Source: Acanthosoma haemorrhoidale (lineage: Eukaryota; Arthropoda; Insecta; Hemiptera; Acanthosomatidae). Taken from it: a DNA stretch of 64,000 bases. The stretch lies in assembly GCA_930367205.1 (NCBI GenBank), contig OV884014.1, positions 116,691,768 to 116,755,767 of the forward strand. The letters run 5' to 3'. The notes beneath the pieces were generated by a model that made no database searches, was not told the DNA's origin, and was given only the letters and a program-made list of their open reading frames with translations. Shown in pieces: positions 10,845 through 25,289 of the stretch. The translations under genes and the position numbers were made by a program. Position 1 is the first letter of the stretch, and each line of letters begins with the position of its first letter.

Positions 10845-11615
10845 AAAGTTACGAGTGAATATGACATGAAATGATGTCAAATATGATAGTGTGCCGTATC
10901 ATTTGCACTTCTTGTATCACGTGATACAATCGTATGATTGAAGTTACAGTGAATATACTATTAAATAATGTCGATTATGACAGTGTACTGTATCATTGGC
11001 ACTCATTGTATCACGTGATACGATCGTATGATTGAAGTCATGAATGAATATAACATCAAATGATGTCGATTAGGATAGTGTGCCGCATCATTAGCACTCA
11101 TTGTATCACATGATACGATTGTATGATTGAAGTTACGAGTGAATATAACATCAAATGATGTTGAATATGATTGTATAATGTAGCATTAGCACTCATTGTT
11201 TCACGTGATACGATCGTATGAGTAAAGTTACAGGTGAATATAACATCAAATGATGTCGATTATGATAGTGTACCGCATCATTGGCACTCATTATATCACG
11301 TGATACGATCGTATGATTGAAGTCACGAGTGAATATATTATCAAATGATGTCAATTATGATAGTGTTCCGTATCATAAGCACTCATTGTATCACGTGATA
11401 CGATCGTATGATGAAAGTTACAAGTAAATATACTATTAAATGATGTCGATTATGACAGTGTACCTTATCATTGGCACTCATTGTATCACGTGATACGATC
11501 GTATGATGAAAGTTACGAGTGAATATACTATTAAATAAGGTCGATTATGATAGTGTACCGCATCATTGGCACTAATCGTATCACGTGATACGATCGTATG
11601 ATCAAAGCTACAAGT
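10825..11615. repeat. Satellite A array A2 (8 monomers)
   Basis: A short A spacer between B1 and B2. Phase runs 10837 to 11596, which is 759 bp or 8 x 95 minus 1. The missing base is in the second monomer after the junction, which reads gttacagtgaat instead of gttacgagtgaat (94 bp). The last monomers repeat the accttatc, aaataagg and actaatcg tail seen before B1. The near-identical block A5 lies 37,074 bp downstream. Confidence 0.93.
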
Positions 11616-13497
11616 TAACATAATAGGGCAGGAATTATTGTACCAGCTATGAAATACGCATTTTTGTAAAATTATACTTTTTGACGATATTTTCTTGTTT
11701 TGGTATGAGGAAATCATAATTGTTCAGGAGCTAACGTACCAGCTATAAAATACTTATATATGTAAAAATTTAACTTTTTGATGACATTTTCCCGATTTTG
11801 GTATCAGGAGAACATAATAAGGCAGGAGCTAACGTACTAGCTAAGAAATACGCATTTTTGTAAAAATTTGAGTTTTCGACGATATTTTCCTTGTTTTGGT
11901 ATCAGGAGAACATAATGGGGAAGGAGCTAACGTTCCAGCTATGAAAAACCCATTTTTTAAAAATTCGACTTTTTGACGATATTTTCCTTGTTTTCGTATC
12001 AGGAGAACATAATGGGGCAGGAGATGACGTACTAGCTATGAAATACGCATTTTTTAAAAATTCGACTTTTTGACGATATGTTCCTGGTTTTCGTATCAGG
12101 AGAACATAATAGGGCAGGAGCTAACGTACCAGCTATGAAATACCCATTTTTTAAAAATTCGACTTTTTGACGATATTTTCCTGGTTTTCGTATCAGGAGA
12201 ACATAATAGGGCAGGAGCTAACGTACCAGCTATGAAATACGCAATTTTTGTAAAAATTTGAGTTTTCGACGATATTTTCCTTGTTTTGGTATCAGGAGAA
12301 CATAATGGGGCAGGAGCTAACGTACTAGCTATGAAATACGCATTTTTTAAAAATTCGACTTTTTGACGATATTTTCCTTGATTTCGTATCAGGAGAACAT
12401 AATGGGGCAGGAGCTGACGTACTAGCTATGAAATACGCATTTTTTAAAAATTCGACTTTTTGACGATATTTTCCTGGTTTTCGTATCAGGAGAACATAAT
12501 AGGGCAGGAGCTAACGTACTAGCTATGAAATACGCAATTTTTGTAAATATTTGAGTTTTCGACGATATTTTCCTTGTTTTGGTATCAGGAGAACATAATG
12601 GGGCAGGAGCTAACGTACTAGCTATGAAATACGCATTTTCGAAAAATTCGACTTTTTGACGATATTTTCCTTGATTTCGTATCAGGAGAACATAAAAGAG
12701 CAGGAGCTAACGTTCCAGCTATGAAATACCCATTTTTTAAAAATTCGACTTTTTGACGATATTTTCCTTGTTTTCGTATCAGGAGAACATAATGGGGCAG
12801 GAGCTGACGTACTAGCTATGAAATACGCATTTTTTAAAAATTCGACTTTTTGACGATATTTTCCTGGTTTTCGTATCAGGAGAACATAATAGGGCAGGAG
12901 CTAACGTACCAGCTATGAAATACGCAATTTTTGTAAAAATTTGAGTTTTCGACGATATTTTCCTGGTTTTGGTATCAGGAGAACATAATGGGGCAGGAGC
13001 TAACGTACCAGCTATGAGATACCCATTTTTTTAAAATTTGACTTTTTGACGATATTTTCCTGGTTTTCGTATCAGGAGAACATAATGGGGCAGGAGCTAA
13101 CGTACTAGCTATGAAATAGGCATTTTTGAAAAATTCAGCTTTTTGACGATATTTTTCTCGTTTTCGTATGAGGAGAACATAATAGGGCAGGAGCTAACGT
13201 ACCAGCTATGAAATACGCATTTTTGTATAAATTTGACTTTTGGACGATATTTTCTTTGTTTTGGTATCAGGAGAACATAATGGGGCAGGAGCTAACGTAC
13301 TAGCTCTAAATACGCATTTTTGTAAAAATTCGACTTTTTGACGTCATTTTTCTTGTTTTAGTATCAGGAGAACATAATGGGGCAGGTGCTAACGTACAAG
13401 CTATGAAATACGCATTTTTGTAAAAATTCAACTTTTTTAAAATGTTTTCTTTGTTTTGGTATCAGGAGAACATAAAGGGGCAAGAGCTAACGTACAA
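11616..13497. repeat. Satellite B cassette B2 (19 monomers)
   Basis: Same edges and order as B1 but 293 bp longer (first caggaatt to terminal caagag is 1852 bp against 1559). The extra length is three monomers at about 12311-12603. They match a neighbouring trio: one ending ccttgatttcg, a gctgacgtactagc monomer, and one with gtaaatatttgag. The right edge is the standard palindromic junction. Private changes include aaggag for caggag near 11921 and gagatgacg near 12020. Confidence 0.93.
12311..12603. repeat. Three-monomer insertion that distinguishes the 19-mer B cassettes
   Basis: Absent from B1, B3, B4 and B7; present in B2, B5 and B6. Its boundaries cannot be fixed to the base because the duplicated monomers are alike; 12408-12700 is an equally good choice. 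Confidence 0.7.
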
Positions 13498-13517
13498 GAT
13501 CATACGATCGTATGATC
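13498..13517. repeat. B-to-A junction palindrome (B2/A3)
   Basis: The same 20-bp palindrome as at 10825, with the same caagag...acaa on the B side. Confidence 0.95.
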
Positions 13518-15599
13518 AAAGTTACGAGTGAATATGACATGAAATGATGTCAAATATGATAGTGTGCCGTATCATTTGCACTTCTTGTATCACGTGATAC
13601 GATCGTATGAGTAAAGTTACAGGTGAATATAACATCAAATGATGTCGATTATGATAGTGTACCGCATCATTGGCACTCATTATATCACGTGATACGATCG
13701 TATGATTGAAGTCACGAGTGAATATATTATCAAATGATGTTGAATAGGATCGTATAATGTATCATTAGCACTCATTGTTTCACGTGATACGATCGTATGA
13801 TTAAAGTTACGATTGGAGATACTAATAAATGATGTTGAATATAATAGTGCACCATATCATTAGCACTTATTGTATCATGTGATGCGATCGTATGATTGAA
13901 GTCACGAGTGAATATAACATCAAATGATGTTGAATATGATTGTATAATGTATCATTAGCACTCATTGTTTCACGTGATACGATCGTATGATTAAAGTTAC
14001 AGGTGAATATAACATCAAATGATGTCGATTATGATAGTGTACCGCATCATTAGCACTCATTGTTTCACGTGATACGATCGTATGATTAAAGTTACGAGTA
14101 AATATAACATCAAATGATGTCGAATATGATAATGTACCGTATCATTAGCACTCATATCATTACATGATGCGATCGTATGATGAAAGTTACGAGTGAATAT
14201 AACATCAAATGATGTTGAATATGATTGTATAATGTATCATTAGCACTCATTGTTTCACTTGATACGATCGTATGATTAAAGTTATGAGTGAAGATACCAC
14301 CAAATGATGTTGAATATGATTGTATAATGTATCATTAGCACTCATTGTTTCACGTGATACGATCGTATGATGAAAGTTACAGATGAATATAATATCAATT
14401 GATGTCGTATATGATAGCGCACCATATCATTAGCACTTATTATATCATGTGATGTGATCGTATGATTAAAGTTACAAGTGAATATAACATGAAATAATGT
14501 CGATTATAATAGTATAGCACATCATTGGCACTCATTATATCACGTGATACGATCGTATGATTAAGGTTACGAGTGAATATAATATCAAATGATCTCAATT
14601 ATGATAGTGTTGCGTATCATAAGCACTCATTGTTTCACGTGATACGATCGTATGATGAAAGTTACGAGTGAATATAACATCAAATGATGTCGATTATGAT
14701 AGTGTGCCGCATCATTAGCACACATTGTATCACATGATACGATTGTATGATTGAAGTTACGAGTGAATATAACATCAAATGATGTTGAATATGATTGTAT
14801 AATGTATCATTAGCACTCATTGTTTCACGTGATACGATCGTATGATTAAAGTTATGAGTGAATATAACATGAAATAATGTCGATTATAATAGTATAGCAC
14901 ATCATTGGCACTCATTATATCACGTGATACGATCGTATGATTAAGGTTACGAGTGAATATAATATCAAATGATCTCAATTATGATAGTGTTGCGTATCAT
15001 AAGCACTCATTGTATCACGTGATACGATCGTATGATGAAAGTTACGAGTGAATATAACATCAAATGATGTCGATTATGATAGTGTGCCGCATCATTAGCA
15101 CACATTGTATCACATGATACGATTGTATGATTGAAGTTACGAGTGAATATAACATCAAATGATGTTGAATATGATTGTATAATGTATCATTAGCACTCAT
15201 TGTTTCACGTGATACGATCGTATGATGAAAGTTACGAGTGAATATAACATCAAATTATGTCGATTATGATAGTGTGCCGCATCATTAGCACACATTGTAT
15301 CACATGATACGATTGTATGATTGAAGTTACGAGTGAATATAACATCAAATGATGTTGAATATGATTGTATAATGTATCATTAGCACTCATTGTTTCACGT
15401 GATACGATCGTATGATTAAAATTACGAGTGAATATACTATAAAATGATGTCGATTATGATAGTGTACCACATCATTGGCACTCATTATATCACGTGATAC
15501 GATCGTATAATGAAAGTTACGAGTGAATATAACATCAAATGATGTTGGATATGATTGTATAATGAATCATTAGCACTCATTGTTTCACGTGATACGATC
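13510..15599. repeat. Rearranged alpha-type unit after B2 (22 monomers)
   Basis: Begins with the post-B monomer and two flank monomers, then enters alpha order at type 5 (gaataggatcg). Types 13-16 occur twice, and an extra 15-16 pair carries caaattatgtcg near 15250. It looks like an alpha24 unit whose start was replaced by the B2 flank. Confidence 0.75.
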
Positions 15600-17404
15600 G
15601 TATGATTAAAGTTACAGGTGAATATAATATCAATTGATGTCGTATATGATAGCGCACCATATCATTAGCACTTATTGTATCATGTGATGTGATCGTATGA
15701 TTGAAGTCACGAGTGAATATAACATCAAATAATGCTAAATATGATTGTTTAGTGTAGCATTGACACGCATTGTATCACGAGATACGATCGTATGATTAAA
15801 GTCACGAGTGAATATACTATAAAATGATGTCGATTATGATAGTGTACCACATCATTGGCACTCATTGTTTCACGTGATACGATCGTATGATTAAAGTTAC
15901 AGGTGAATATAACATCAAATGATGTCGATTATGATAGTGTACCGCATCATTGGCACTCATTATATCACGTGATACGATCGTATGATGAAAGTTACGAGTG
16001 AATATAACATCAAATGATGTTGAATAGGATCGTATAATGTATCATTAGCACTCATTGTTTCACGTGATACGATCGTATGATTAAAGTTACGATTGGAGAT
16101 ACTAATAAATGATGTTGAATATAATAGTGCACCATATCATTAGCACTTATTGTATCATGTGATGCGATCGTATGATTGAAGTCACGAGTGAATATAACAT
16201 CAAATGATGTTGAATATGATTGTATAATGTATCATTAGCACTCATTGTTTCACGTGATACGATCGTATGATTAAAGTTACAGGTGAATATAACATCAAAT
16301 GATGTCGATTATGATAGTGTACCGCATCATTGGCAATCATTATATCACGTGATACCATCATATGATTGAAGTCACGAGTAAATATAACATCAAATGATGT
16401 CGAATATGATTGTATAATGTATCATTAGCACTCATTGTTTCACTTGATACGATCGTATGATTAAAGTTATGAGTGAAGATACCATCAAATGATGTTGAAT
16501 ATGATTGTATAATGTATCATTAGCACTCATTGTTTCACGTGATACGATCGTATGATGAAAGTTACAGGTGAATATAATATCAATTGATGTCGTATATGAT
16601 AGCGCACCATATCATTAGCACTTATTATATCATGTGATGTGATCGTATGATTAAAGTTACAAGTGAATATAACATCAAATAATGCTAAATATGATTGTAA
16701 AGTGTAGCATTGACACTCATTGTATCACGAGATACGATCGTATGATTGAAGTCACGAATGAATATAACATCAAATGATGTCGAATAGGATTGTATAGTAT
16801 ATCATTAGCACTTATTGTTTCACGTGATACGATCGTATGATTAAAGTTACGATTGGAGATACTAATAAATGATGTTGAATATAATAGTGCACCATATCAT
16901 TAGCACTTATTGTATCATGTGATGCGATCGTATGATTAAAGTTACAAGTGAATATAACATCAAATGATGTCGATTATAATAGTGTACCACATCATTGGCA
17001 CTCATTATATCACGTGATACTATCGTATGATTGAAGTCACGAGTGAATATAACATCAAATAATGCTAAATATGATTGTATAGTGTAGCATTGACACTCAT
17101 TGTATTACGAGATACGATCGTATGATTGAAGTCACGAGTGAATATAACATCAAATGATGTTGAACATGATTGTATAATGTATCATTAGCACTCATTGTTT
17201 CACGTGATACGATTGTATGATTAAAGTTACAGGTGAATATAACATCAAATGATGTCGATTATGATAGTGTACCGCATCATTGGCACTCATTATATCACGT
17301 GATACGATCGTATAATGAAAGTTACGAGTGAATATAACATCAAATGATGTTGGATATGATTGTATAATGTATCATTAGCACTCATTGTTTCACGTGATAC
17401 GATC
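15600..17404. repeat. HOR unit beta19, variant (19 monomers)
   Basis: Beta markers gtaaagtg, gtatagtatatc, gatactatcg and gaacatgattg are present. Unlike other beta units it starts with gtatga rather than gcatga, and it carries ggcaatcatt with gataccatcatatg near 16334-16365, a variant found elsewhere only after B6 and B7. Confidence 0.8.
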
Positions 17405-19114
17405 GTATGATTAAAGTTACAGGTGAATATAATATCAATTGATGTCGTATATGATAGCGCACCATATCATTAGCACTTATTGTATCATGTGATGTGATCG
17501 TATGATTGAAGTCACGAGTGAATATAACATCAAATAATGCTAAATATGATTGTTTAGTGTAGCATTGACACGCATTGTATCACGAGATACGATCGTATGA
17601 TTAAAGTCACGAGTGAATATACTATAAAATGATGTCGATTATGATAGTGTACCACATCATTGGCACTCATTGTTTCACGTGATACGATCGTATGATTAAA
17701 GTTACAGGTGAATATAACATCAAATGATGTCGATTATGATAGTGTACCGCATCATTGGCACTCATTATATCACGTGATACGATCGTATGATGAAAGTTAC
17801 GAGTGAATATAACATCAAATGATGTTGAATAGGATTGTATAATGTATCATTAGCACTCATTGTTTCACGTGATACGATCGTATGATTAAAGTTACGATTG
17901 GAGATACTAATAAATGATGTTGAATATAATAGTGCACCATATCATTAGCACTTATTGTATCATGTGATGCGATCGTATGATTGAAGTCACGAGTGAATAT
18001 AACATCAAATGATGTTGAATATGATTGTATAATGTATCATTAGCACTCATTGTTTCACGTGATACGATCGTATGATTAAAGTTACGGGTGAATATAACAT
18101 CAAATGATGTCGATTATGATAGTGTACCGCATCATTAGCACTCATTGTTTCACGTGATACGATCGTATGATTAAAGTTACGAGTAAATATAACATCAAAT
18201 GATGTCGAATATGATAATGTACCGTATCATTAGCACTCATATCATTACATGATGCGATCGTATGATGAAAGTTACGAGTGAATATAACATCAAATGATGT
18301 TGAATATGATTGTATAATGTATCATTAGCACTCATTGTTTCACTTGATACGATCGTATGATTAAAGTTATGAGTGAAGATACCACCAAATGATGTTGAAT
18401 ATGATTGTATAATGTATCATTAGCACTCATTGTTTCACGTGATACGATCGTATGATGAAAGTTACAGATGAATATAATATCAATTGATGTCGTATATGAT
18501 AGCGCACCATATCATTAGCACTTATTATATCATGTGATGTGATCGTATGATTAAAGTTACAAGTGAATATAACATGAAATAATGTCGATTATAATAGTAT
18601 AGCACATCATTGGCACTCATTATATCACGTGATACGATCGTATGATTAAGGTTACGAGTGAATATAATATCAAATGATCTCAATTATGATAGTGTTGCGT
18701 ATCATAAGCACTCATTGTATCACGTGATACGATCGTATGATGAAAGTTACGAGTGAATATAACATCAAATGATGTCGATTATGATAGTGTGCCGCATCAT
18801 TAGCACACATTGTATCACATGATACGATTGTATGATTGAAGTTACGAGTGAATATAACATCAAATGATGTTGAATATGATTGTATAATGTATCATTAGCA
18901 CTCATTGTTTCACGTGATACGATCGTATGATTAAAATTACGAGTGAATATACTATAAAATGATGTCGATTATGATAGTGTACCACATCATTGGCACTCAT
19001 TATATCACGTGATACGATCGTATAATGAAAGTTACGAGTGAATATAACATCAAATGATGTTGGATATGATTGTATAATGTATCATTAGCACTCATTGTTT
19101 CACGTGATACGATC
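17405..19114. repeat. HOR unit alpha18
   Basis: 18 monomers in alpha order, closing with type 18 (gttggatatg) before gcatga at 19115. Confidence 0.85.
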
Positions 19115-19494
19115 GCATGATTAAAGTTACAGGTGAATATAATATCAATTGATGTCGTATATGATAGCGCACCATATCATTAGCACTTATTGTATCATGT
19201 GATGTGATCGTATGATTGAAGTCACGAGTGAATATAACATCAAATAATGCTAAATATGATTGTTTAGTGTAGCATTGACACTCATTGTATCACGAGATAC
19301 GATCGTATGATTAAAGTCACGAGTGAATATACTATAAAATGATGTCGATTATGATAGTGTACCACATCATTGGCACTCATTATATCACGTGATACGATCG
19401 TATAATGAAAGTTACGAGTGAATATAACATCAAATGATGTTGGATATGATTGTATAATGTATCATTAGCACTCATTGTTTCACGTGATACGATC
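19115..19494. repeat. Four-monomer HOR unit (380 bp)
   Basis: Types 1, 2, 3/17 hybrid and 18, started by gcatga; same structure as 2186-2565. Confidence 0.85.
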
Positions 19495-21774
19495 GTATGA
19501 TTAAAGTTACAGGTGAATATAATATCAATTGATGTCGTATATGATAGCGCACCATATCATTAGCACTTATTGTATCATGTGATGTGATCGTATGATTGAA
19601 GTCACGAGTGAATATAACATCAAATAATGCTAAATATGATTGTTTAGTGTAGCATTGACACGCATTGTATCACGAGATACGATCGTATGATTAAAGTCAC
19701 GAGTGAATATAACATCAAATGATGTCGATTATGATAGTGTACCACATCATTGGCACTCATTGTTTCACGTGATACGATCGTATGATTAAAGTTACAGGTG
19801 AATATAACATCAAATGATGTCGATTATGATAGTGTACCGCATCATTGGCACTCATTATATCACGTGATACGATCGTATGATGAAAGTTACGAGTGAATAT
19901 AACATCAAATGATGTTGAATACGATCGTATAATGTATCATTAGCACTCATTGTTTCACGTGATACGATCGTATGATTAAAGTTACGATTGGAGATACTAA
20001 TAAATGATGTTGAATATAATAGTGCACCATATCATTAGCACTTATTGTATCATGTGATGCGATCGTATGATTGAAGTCACGAGTGAATATAACATCAAAT
20101 GATGTTGAATATGATTGTATAATGTATCATTAGCACTCATTGTTTCACGTGATACGATCGTATGATTAAAGTTACAGGTGAATATAACATCAAATGATGT
20201 CGATTATGATAGTGTACCGCATCATTAGCACTCATTGTATCACGTGATACGATCGTATGATTAAAGTTACGAGTAAATATAACATCAAATGATGTCGAAT
20301 ATGATAATGTACCGTATCATTAGCACTCATATCATTACATGATGCGATCGTATGATGAAAGTTACGAGTGAATATAACATCAAATGATGTTGAATATGAT
20401 TGTATAATGTATCATTAGCACTCATTGTTTCACGTGATACGATCGTATGATTAAAGTTATGAGTGAAGATACCACCAAATGATGTTGAATATGATTGTAT
20501 AATGTATCATTAGCACTCATTGTTTCACGTGATACGATCGTATGATGAAAGTTACAGATGAATATAATATCAATTGATGTCGTATATGATAGCGCACCAT
20601 ATCATTAGCACTTATTATATCATGTGATGTGATCGTATGATTAAAGTTACAAGTGAATATAACATGAAATAATGTCGATTATAATAGTATAGCACATCAT
20701 TGGCACTCATTATATCACGTGATACGATCGTATGATTAAGGTTACGAGTGAATATAATATCAAATGATCTCAATTATGATAGTGTTGCGTATCATAAGCA
20801 CTCATTGTATCACGTGATACGATCGTATGATTAAAGTTACGAGTGAATATAACATCAAATGATGTCGATTATGATAGTGTGCCGCATCATTAGCACACAT
20901 TGTATCACATGATACGATTGTATGATTGAAGTTACGAGTGAATATAACATCAAATGATGTTGAATATGATTGTATAATGTATCATTAGCACTCATTGTTT
21001 CACGTGATACGATCGTATGATGAAAGTTACGAGTGAATATAACATGAAATAATGTCGATTATAATAGTATAGCACATCATTGGCACTCATTATATCACGT
21101 GATACGATCGTATGATTAAGGTTACGAGTGAATATAATATCAAATGATGTCGAATATAATAGTGTTGCGTATCATAAGCACTCATTGTATCACGTGATAC
21201 GATCGTATGATGAAAGTTACGAGTGAATATAACATCAAATGATGTCGATTATGATAGTGTGCCGCATCATTAGCACACATTGTATCACATGATACGATTG
21301 TATGATTGAAGTTACGAGTGAATATAACATCAAATGATGTTGAATATGATTGTATAATGTATCATTAGCACTCATTGTTTCACGTGATACGATCGTATGA
21401 TGAAAGTTACGAGTGAATATAACATCAAATTATGTCGATTATGATAGTGTGCCGCATCATTAGCACACATTGTATCACATGATACGATTGTATGATTGAA
21501 GTTACGAGTGAATATAACATCAAATGATGTTGAATATGATTGTATAATGTATCATTAGCACTCATTGTTTCACGTGATACGATCGTATGATTAAAATTAC
21601 GAGTGAATATACTATAAAATGATGTCGATTATGATAGTGTACCACATCATTGGCACTCATTATATCACGTGATACGATCGTATAATGAAAGTTACGAGTG
21701 AATATAACATCAAATGATGTTGGATATGATTGTATAATGTATCATTAGCACTCATTGTTTCACGTGATACGATC
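19495..21774. repeat. HOR unit alpha24 (24 monomers, 2280 bp)
   Basis: Alpha18 plus a second 13-16 set starting at 21015 and a further 15-16 pair starting at 21395 (caaattatgtcg). The second type-13 monomer begins gatgaaagttacgag, the start of type 15, rather than the type-17 start seen at 4086 and 33845. It was therefore formed by a different exchange or later converted. Confidence 0.82.
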
Positions 21775-23484
21775 GTATGATTAAAGTTACAGGTGAATAT
21801 AATATCAATTGATGTCGTATATGATAGCGCACCATATCATTAGCACTTATTGTATCATGTGATGTGATCGTATGATTGAAGTCACGAGTGAATATAACAT
21901 CAAATAATGCTAAATATGATTGTTTAGTGTAGCATTGACACGCATTGTATCACGAGATACGATCGTATGATTAAAGTCACGAGTGAATATACTATAAAAT
22001 GATGTCGATTATGATAGTGTACCACATCATTGGCACTCATTGTTTCACGTGATACGATCGTATGATTAAAGTTACAGGTGAATATAACATCAAATGATGT
22101 CGATTATGATAGTGTACCGCATCATTGGCACTCATTATATCACGTGATACGATCGTATGATGAAAGTTACGAGTGAATATAACATCAAATGATGTTGAAT
22201 AGGATCGTATAATGTATCATTAGCACTCATTGTTTCACGTGATACGATCGTATGATTAAAGTTACGATTGGAGATACTAATAAATGATGTTGAATATAAT
22301 AGTGCACCATATCATTAGCACTTATTGTATCATGTGATGCGATCGTATGATTGAAGTCACGAGTGAATATAACATCAAATGATGTTGAATATGATTGTAT
22401 AATGTATCATTAGCACTCATTGTTTCACGTGATACGATCGTATGATTAAAGTTACAGGTGAATATAACATCAAATGATGTCGATTATGATAGTGTACCGC
22501 ATCATTAGCACTCATTGTTTCACGTGATACGATCGTATGATTAAAGTTACGAGTAAATATAACATCAAATGATGTCGAATATGATAATGTACCGTATCAT
22601 TAGCACTCATATCATTACATGATGCGATCGTATGATGAAAGTTACGAGTGAATATAACATCAAATGATGTTGAATATGATTGTATAATGTATCATTAGCA
22701 CTCATTGTTTCACTTGATACGATCGTATGATTAAAGTTATGAGTGAATATAACATCAAATGATGTTGAATATGATTGTATAATGTATCATTAGCACTCAT
22801 TGTTTCACGTGATACGATCGTATGATGAAAGTTACAGATGAATATAATATCAATTGATGTCGTATATGATAGCGCACCATATCATTAGCACTTATTATAT
22901 CATGTGATGTGATCGTATGATTAAAGTTACAAGTGAATATAACATGAAATAATGTCGATTATAATAGTATAGCACATCATTGGCACTCATTATATCACGT
23001 GATACGATCGTATGATTAAGGTTACGAGTGAATATAATATCAAATGATCTCAATTATGATAGTGTTGCGTATCATTAGCACTCATTGTATCACGTGATAC
23101 GATCGTATGATGAAAGTTACGAGTGAATATAACATCAAATGATGTCGATTATGATAGTGTGCCGCATCATTAGCACACATTGTATCACATGATACGATTG
23201 TATGATTGAAGTTACGAGTGAATATAACATCAAATGATGTTGAATATGATTGTATAATGTATCATTAGCACTCATTGTTTCACGTGATACGATCGTATGA
23301 TTAAAATTACGAGTGAATATACTATAAAATGATGTCGATTATGATAGTGTACCACATCATTGGCACTCATTATATCACGTGATACGATCGTATAATGAAA
23401 GTTACGAGTGAATATAACATCAAATGATGTTGGATATGATTGTATAATGTATCATTAGCACTCATTGTTTCACGTGATACGATC
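21775..23484. repeat. HOR unit alpha18
   Basis: 18 monomers in alpha order. A minor variant is type 11 reading gagtgaatataacatc near 22741, where most copies have gagtgaagataccacc. Confidence 0.85.
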
Positions 23485-25289
23485 GCATGATTAAAGTTAC
23501 AGGTGAATATAATATCAATTGATGTCGTATATGATAGCGCACCATATCATTAGCACTTATTGTATCATGTGATGTGATCGTATGATTGAAGTCACGAGTG
23601 AATATAACATCAAATAATGCTAAATATGATTGTTTAGTGTAGCATTGACACTCATTGTATCACGAGATACGATCGTATGATTAAAGTCACGAGTGAATAT
23701 ACTATAAAATGATGTCGATTATGATAGTGTACCACATCATTGGCACTCATTGTTTCACGTGATACGATCGTATGATTAAAGTTACAGGTGAATATAACAT
23801 CAAATGATGTCGATTATGATAGTGTACCGCATCATTGGCACTCATTATATCACGTGATACGATCGTATGATGAAAGTTACGAGTGAATATAACATCAAAT
23901 GATGTCGAATAGGATTGTATAATGTATCATTAGCACTCATTGTTTCACGTGATACGATCGTATGATTAAAGTTACGATTGGAGATACTAATAAATGATGT
24001 TGAATATAATAGTGCACCATATCATTAGCACTTATTGTATCATGTGATGCGATCGTATGATTGAAGTCACGAGTGAATATAACATCAAATGATGTTGAAT
24101 ATGATTGTATAATGTATCATTAGCACTCATTGTTTCACGTGATACGATCGTATGATTAAAGTTACAGGTGAATATAACATCAAATGATGTCGATTATGAT
24201 AGTGTACCGCATCATTAGCACTCATTGTTTCACGTGATACGATTGTATGATTAAAGTTACGAGTAAATATAACATCAAATGATGTCGAATATGATTGTAT
24301 AATGTATCATTAGCACTCATTGTTTCACTTGATACGATCGTATGATTAAAGTTATGAGTGAAGATACCATCAAATGATGTTGAATATGATTGTATAATGT
24401 ATCATTAGCACTCATTGTTTCACGTGATACGATCGTATGATGAAAGTTACAGGTGAATATAATATCAATTGATGTCGTATATGATAGCGCACCATATCAT
24501 TAGCACTTATTATATCATGTGATGTGATCGTATGATTAAAGTTACAAGTGAATATAACATCAAATAATGCTAAATATGATTGTAAAGTGTAGCATTGACA
24601 CTCATTGTATCACGAGATACGATCGTATGATTGAAGTCACGAATGAATATAACATCAAATGATGTCGAATATGATTGTATAGTATATCATTAGCACTTAT
24701 TGTTTCACGTGATACGATCGTATGATTAAAGTTACGATTGGAGATACTAATAAATGATGTTGAATATAATAGTGCACCATATCATTAGCACTTATTGTTT
24801 CACGTGATACGATCGTATGATTAAAGTTACAAGTGAATATAACATCAAATGATGTCGATTATAATAGTGTACCACATCATTGGCACTCATTATATCACGT
24901 GATACTATCGTATGATTGAAGTCACGAGTGAATATAACATCAAATAATGCTAAATATGATTGTATAGTGTAGCATTGACACTCATTGTATTACGAGATAC
25001 GATCGTATGATTGAAGTCACGAGTGAATATAACATCAAATGATGTTGAACATGATTGTATAATGTATCATTAGCACTCATTGTTTCACGTGATACGATTG
25101 TATGATTAAAGTTACAGGTGAATATAACATCAAATGATGTCGATTATGATAGTGTACCGCATCATTGGCACTCATTATATCACGTGATACGATCGTATAA
25201 TGAAAGTTACGAGTGAATATAACATCAAATGATGTTGGATATGATTGTATAATGTATCATTAGCACTCATTGTTTCACGTGATACGATC
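23485..25289. repeat. HOR unit beta19 (1805 bp)
   Basis: Starts gcatga. Monomers 1-8 match alpha. Then follow: a 9/10 hybrid (cgaatatgattg), accatcaaatg, type 12, gtaaagtg, gtatagtatatc, a second gattggagatac monomer, one ending gatactatcg, one with gtatagtg and tattacgag, gaacatgattg, a type-4-like monomer and type 18. Together this makes 19. Confidence 0.85.
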
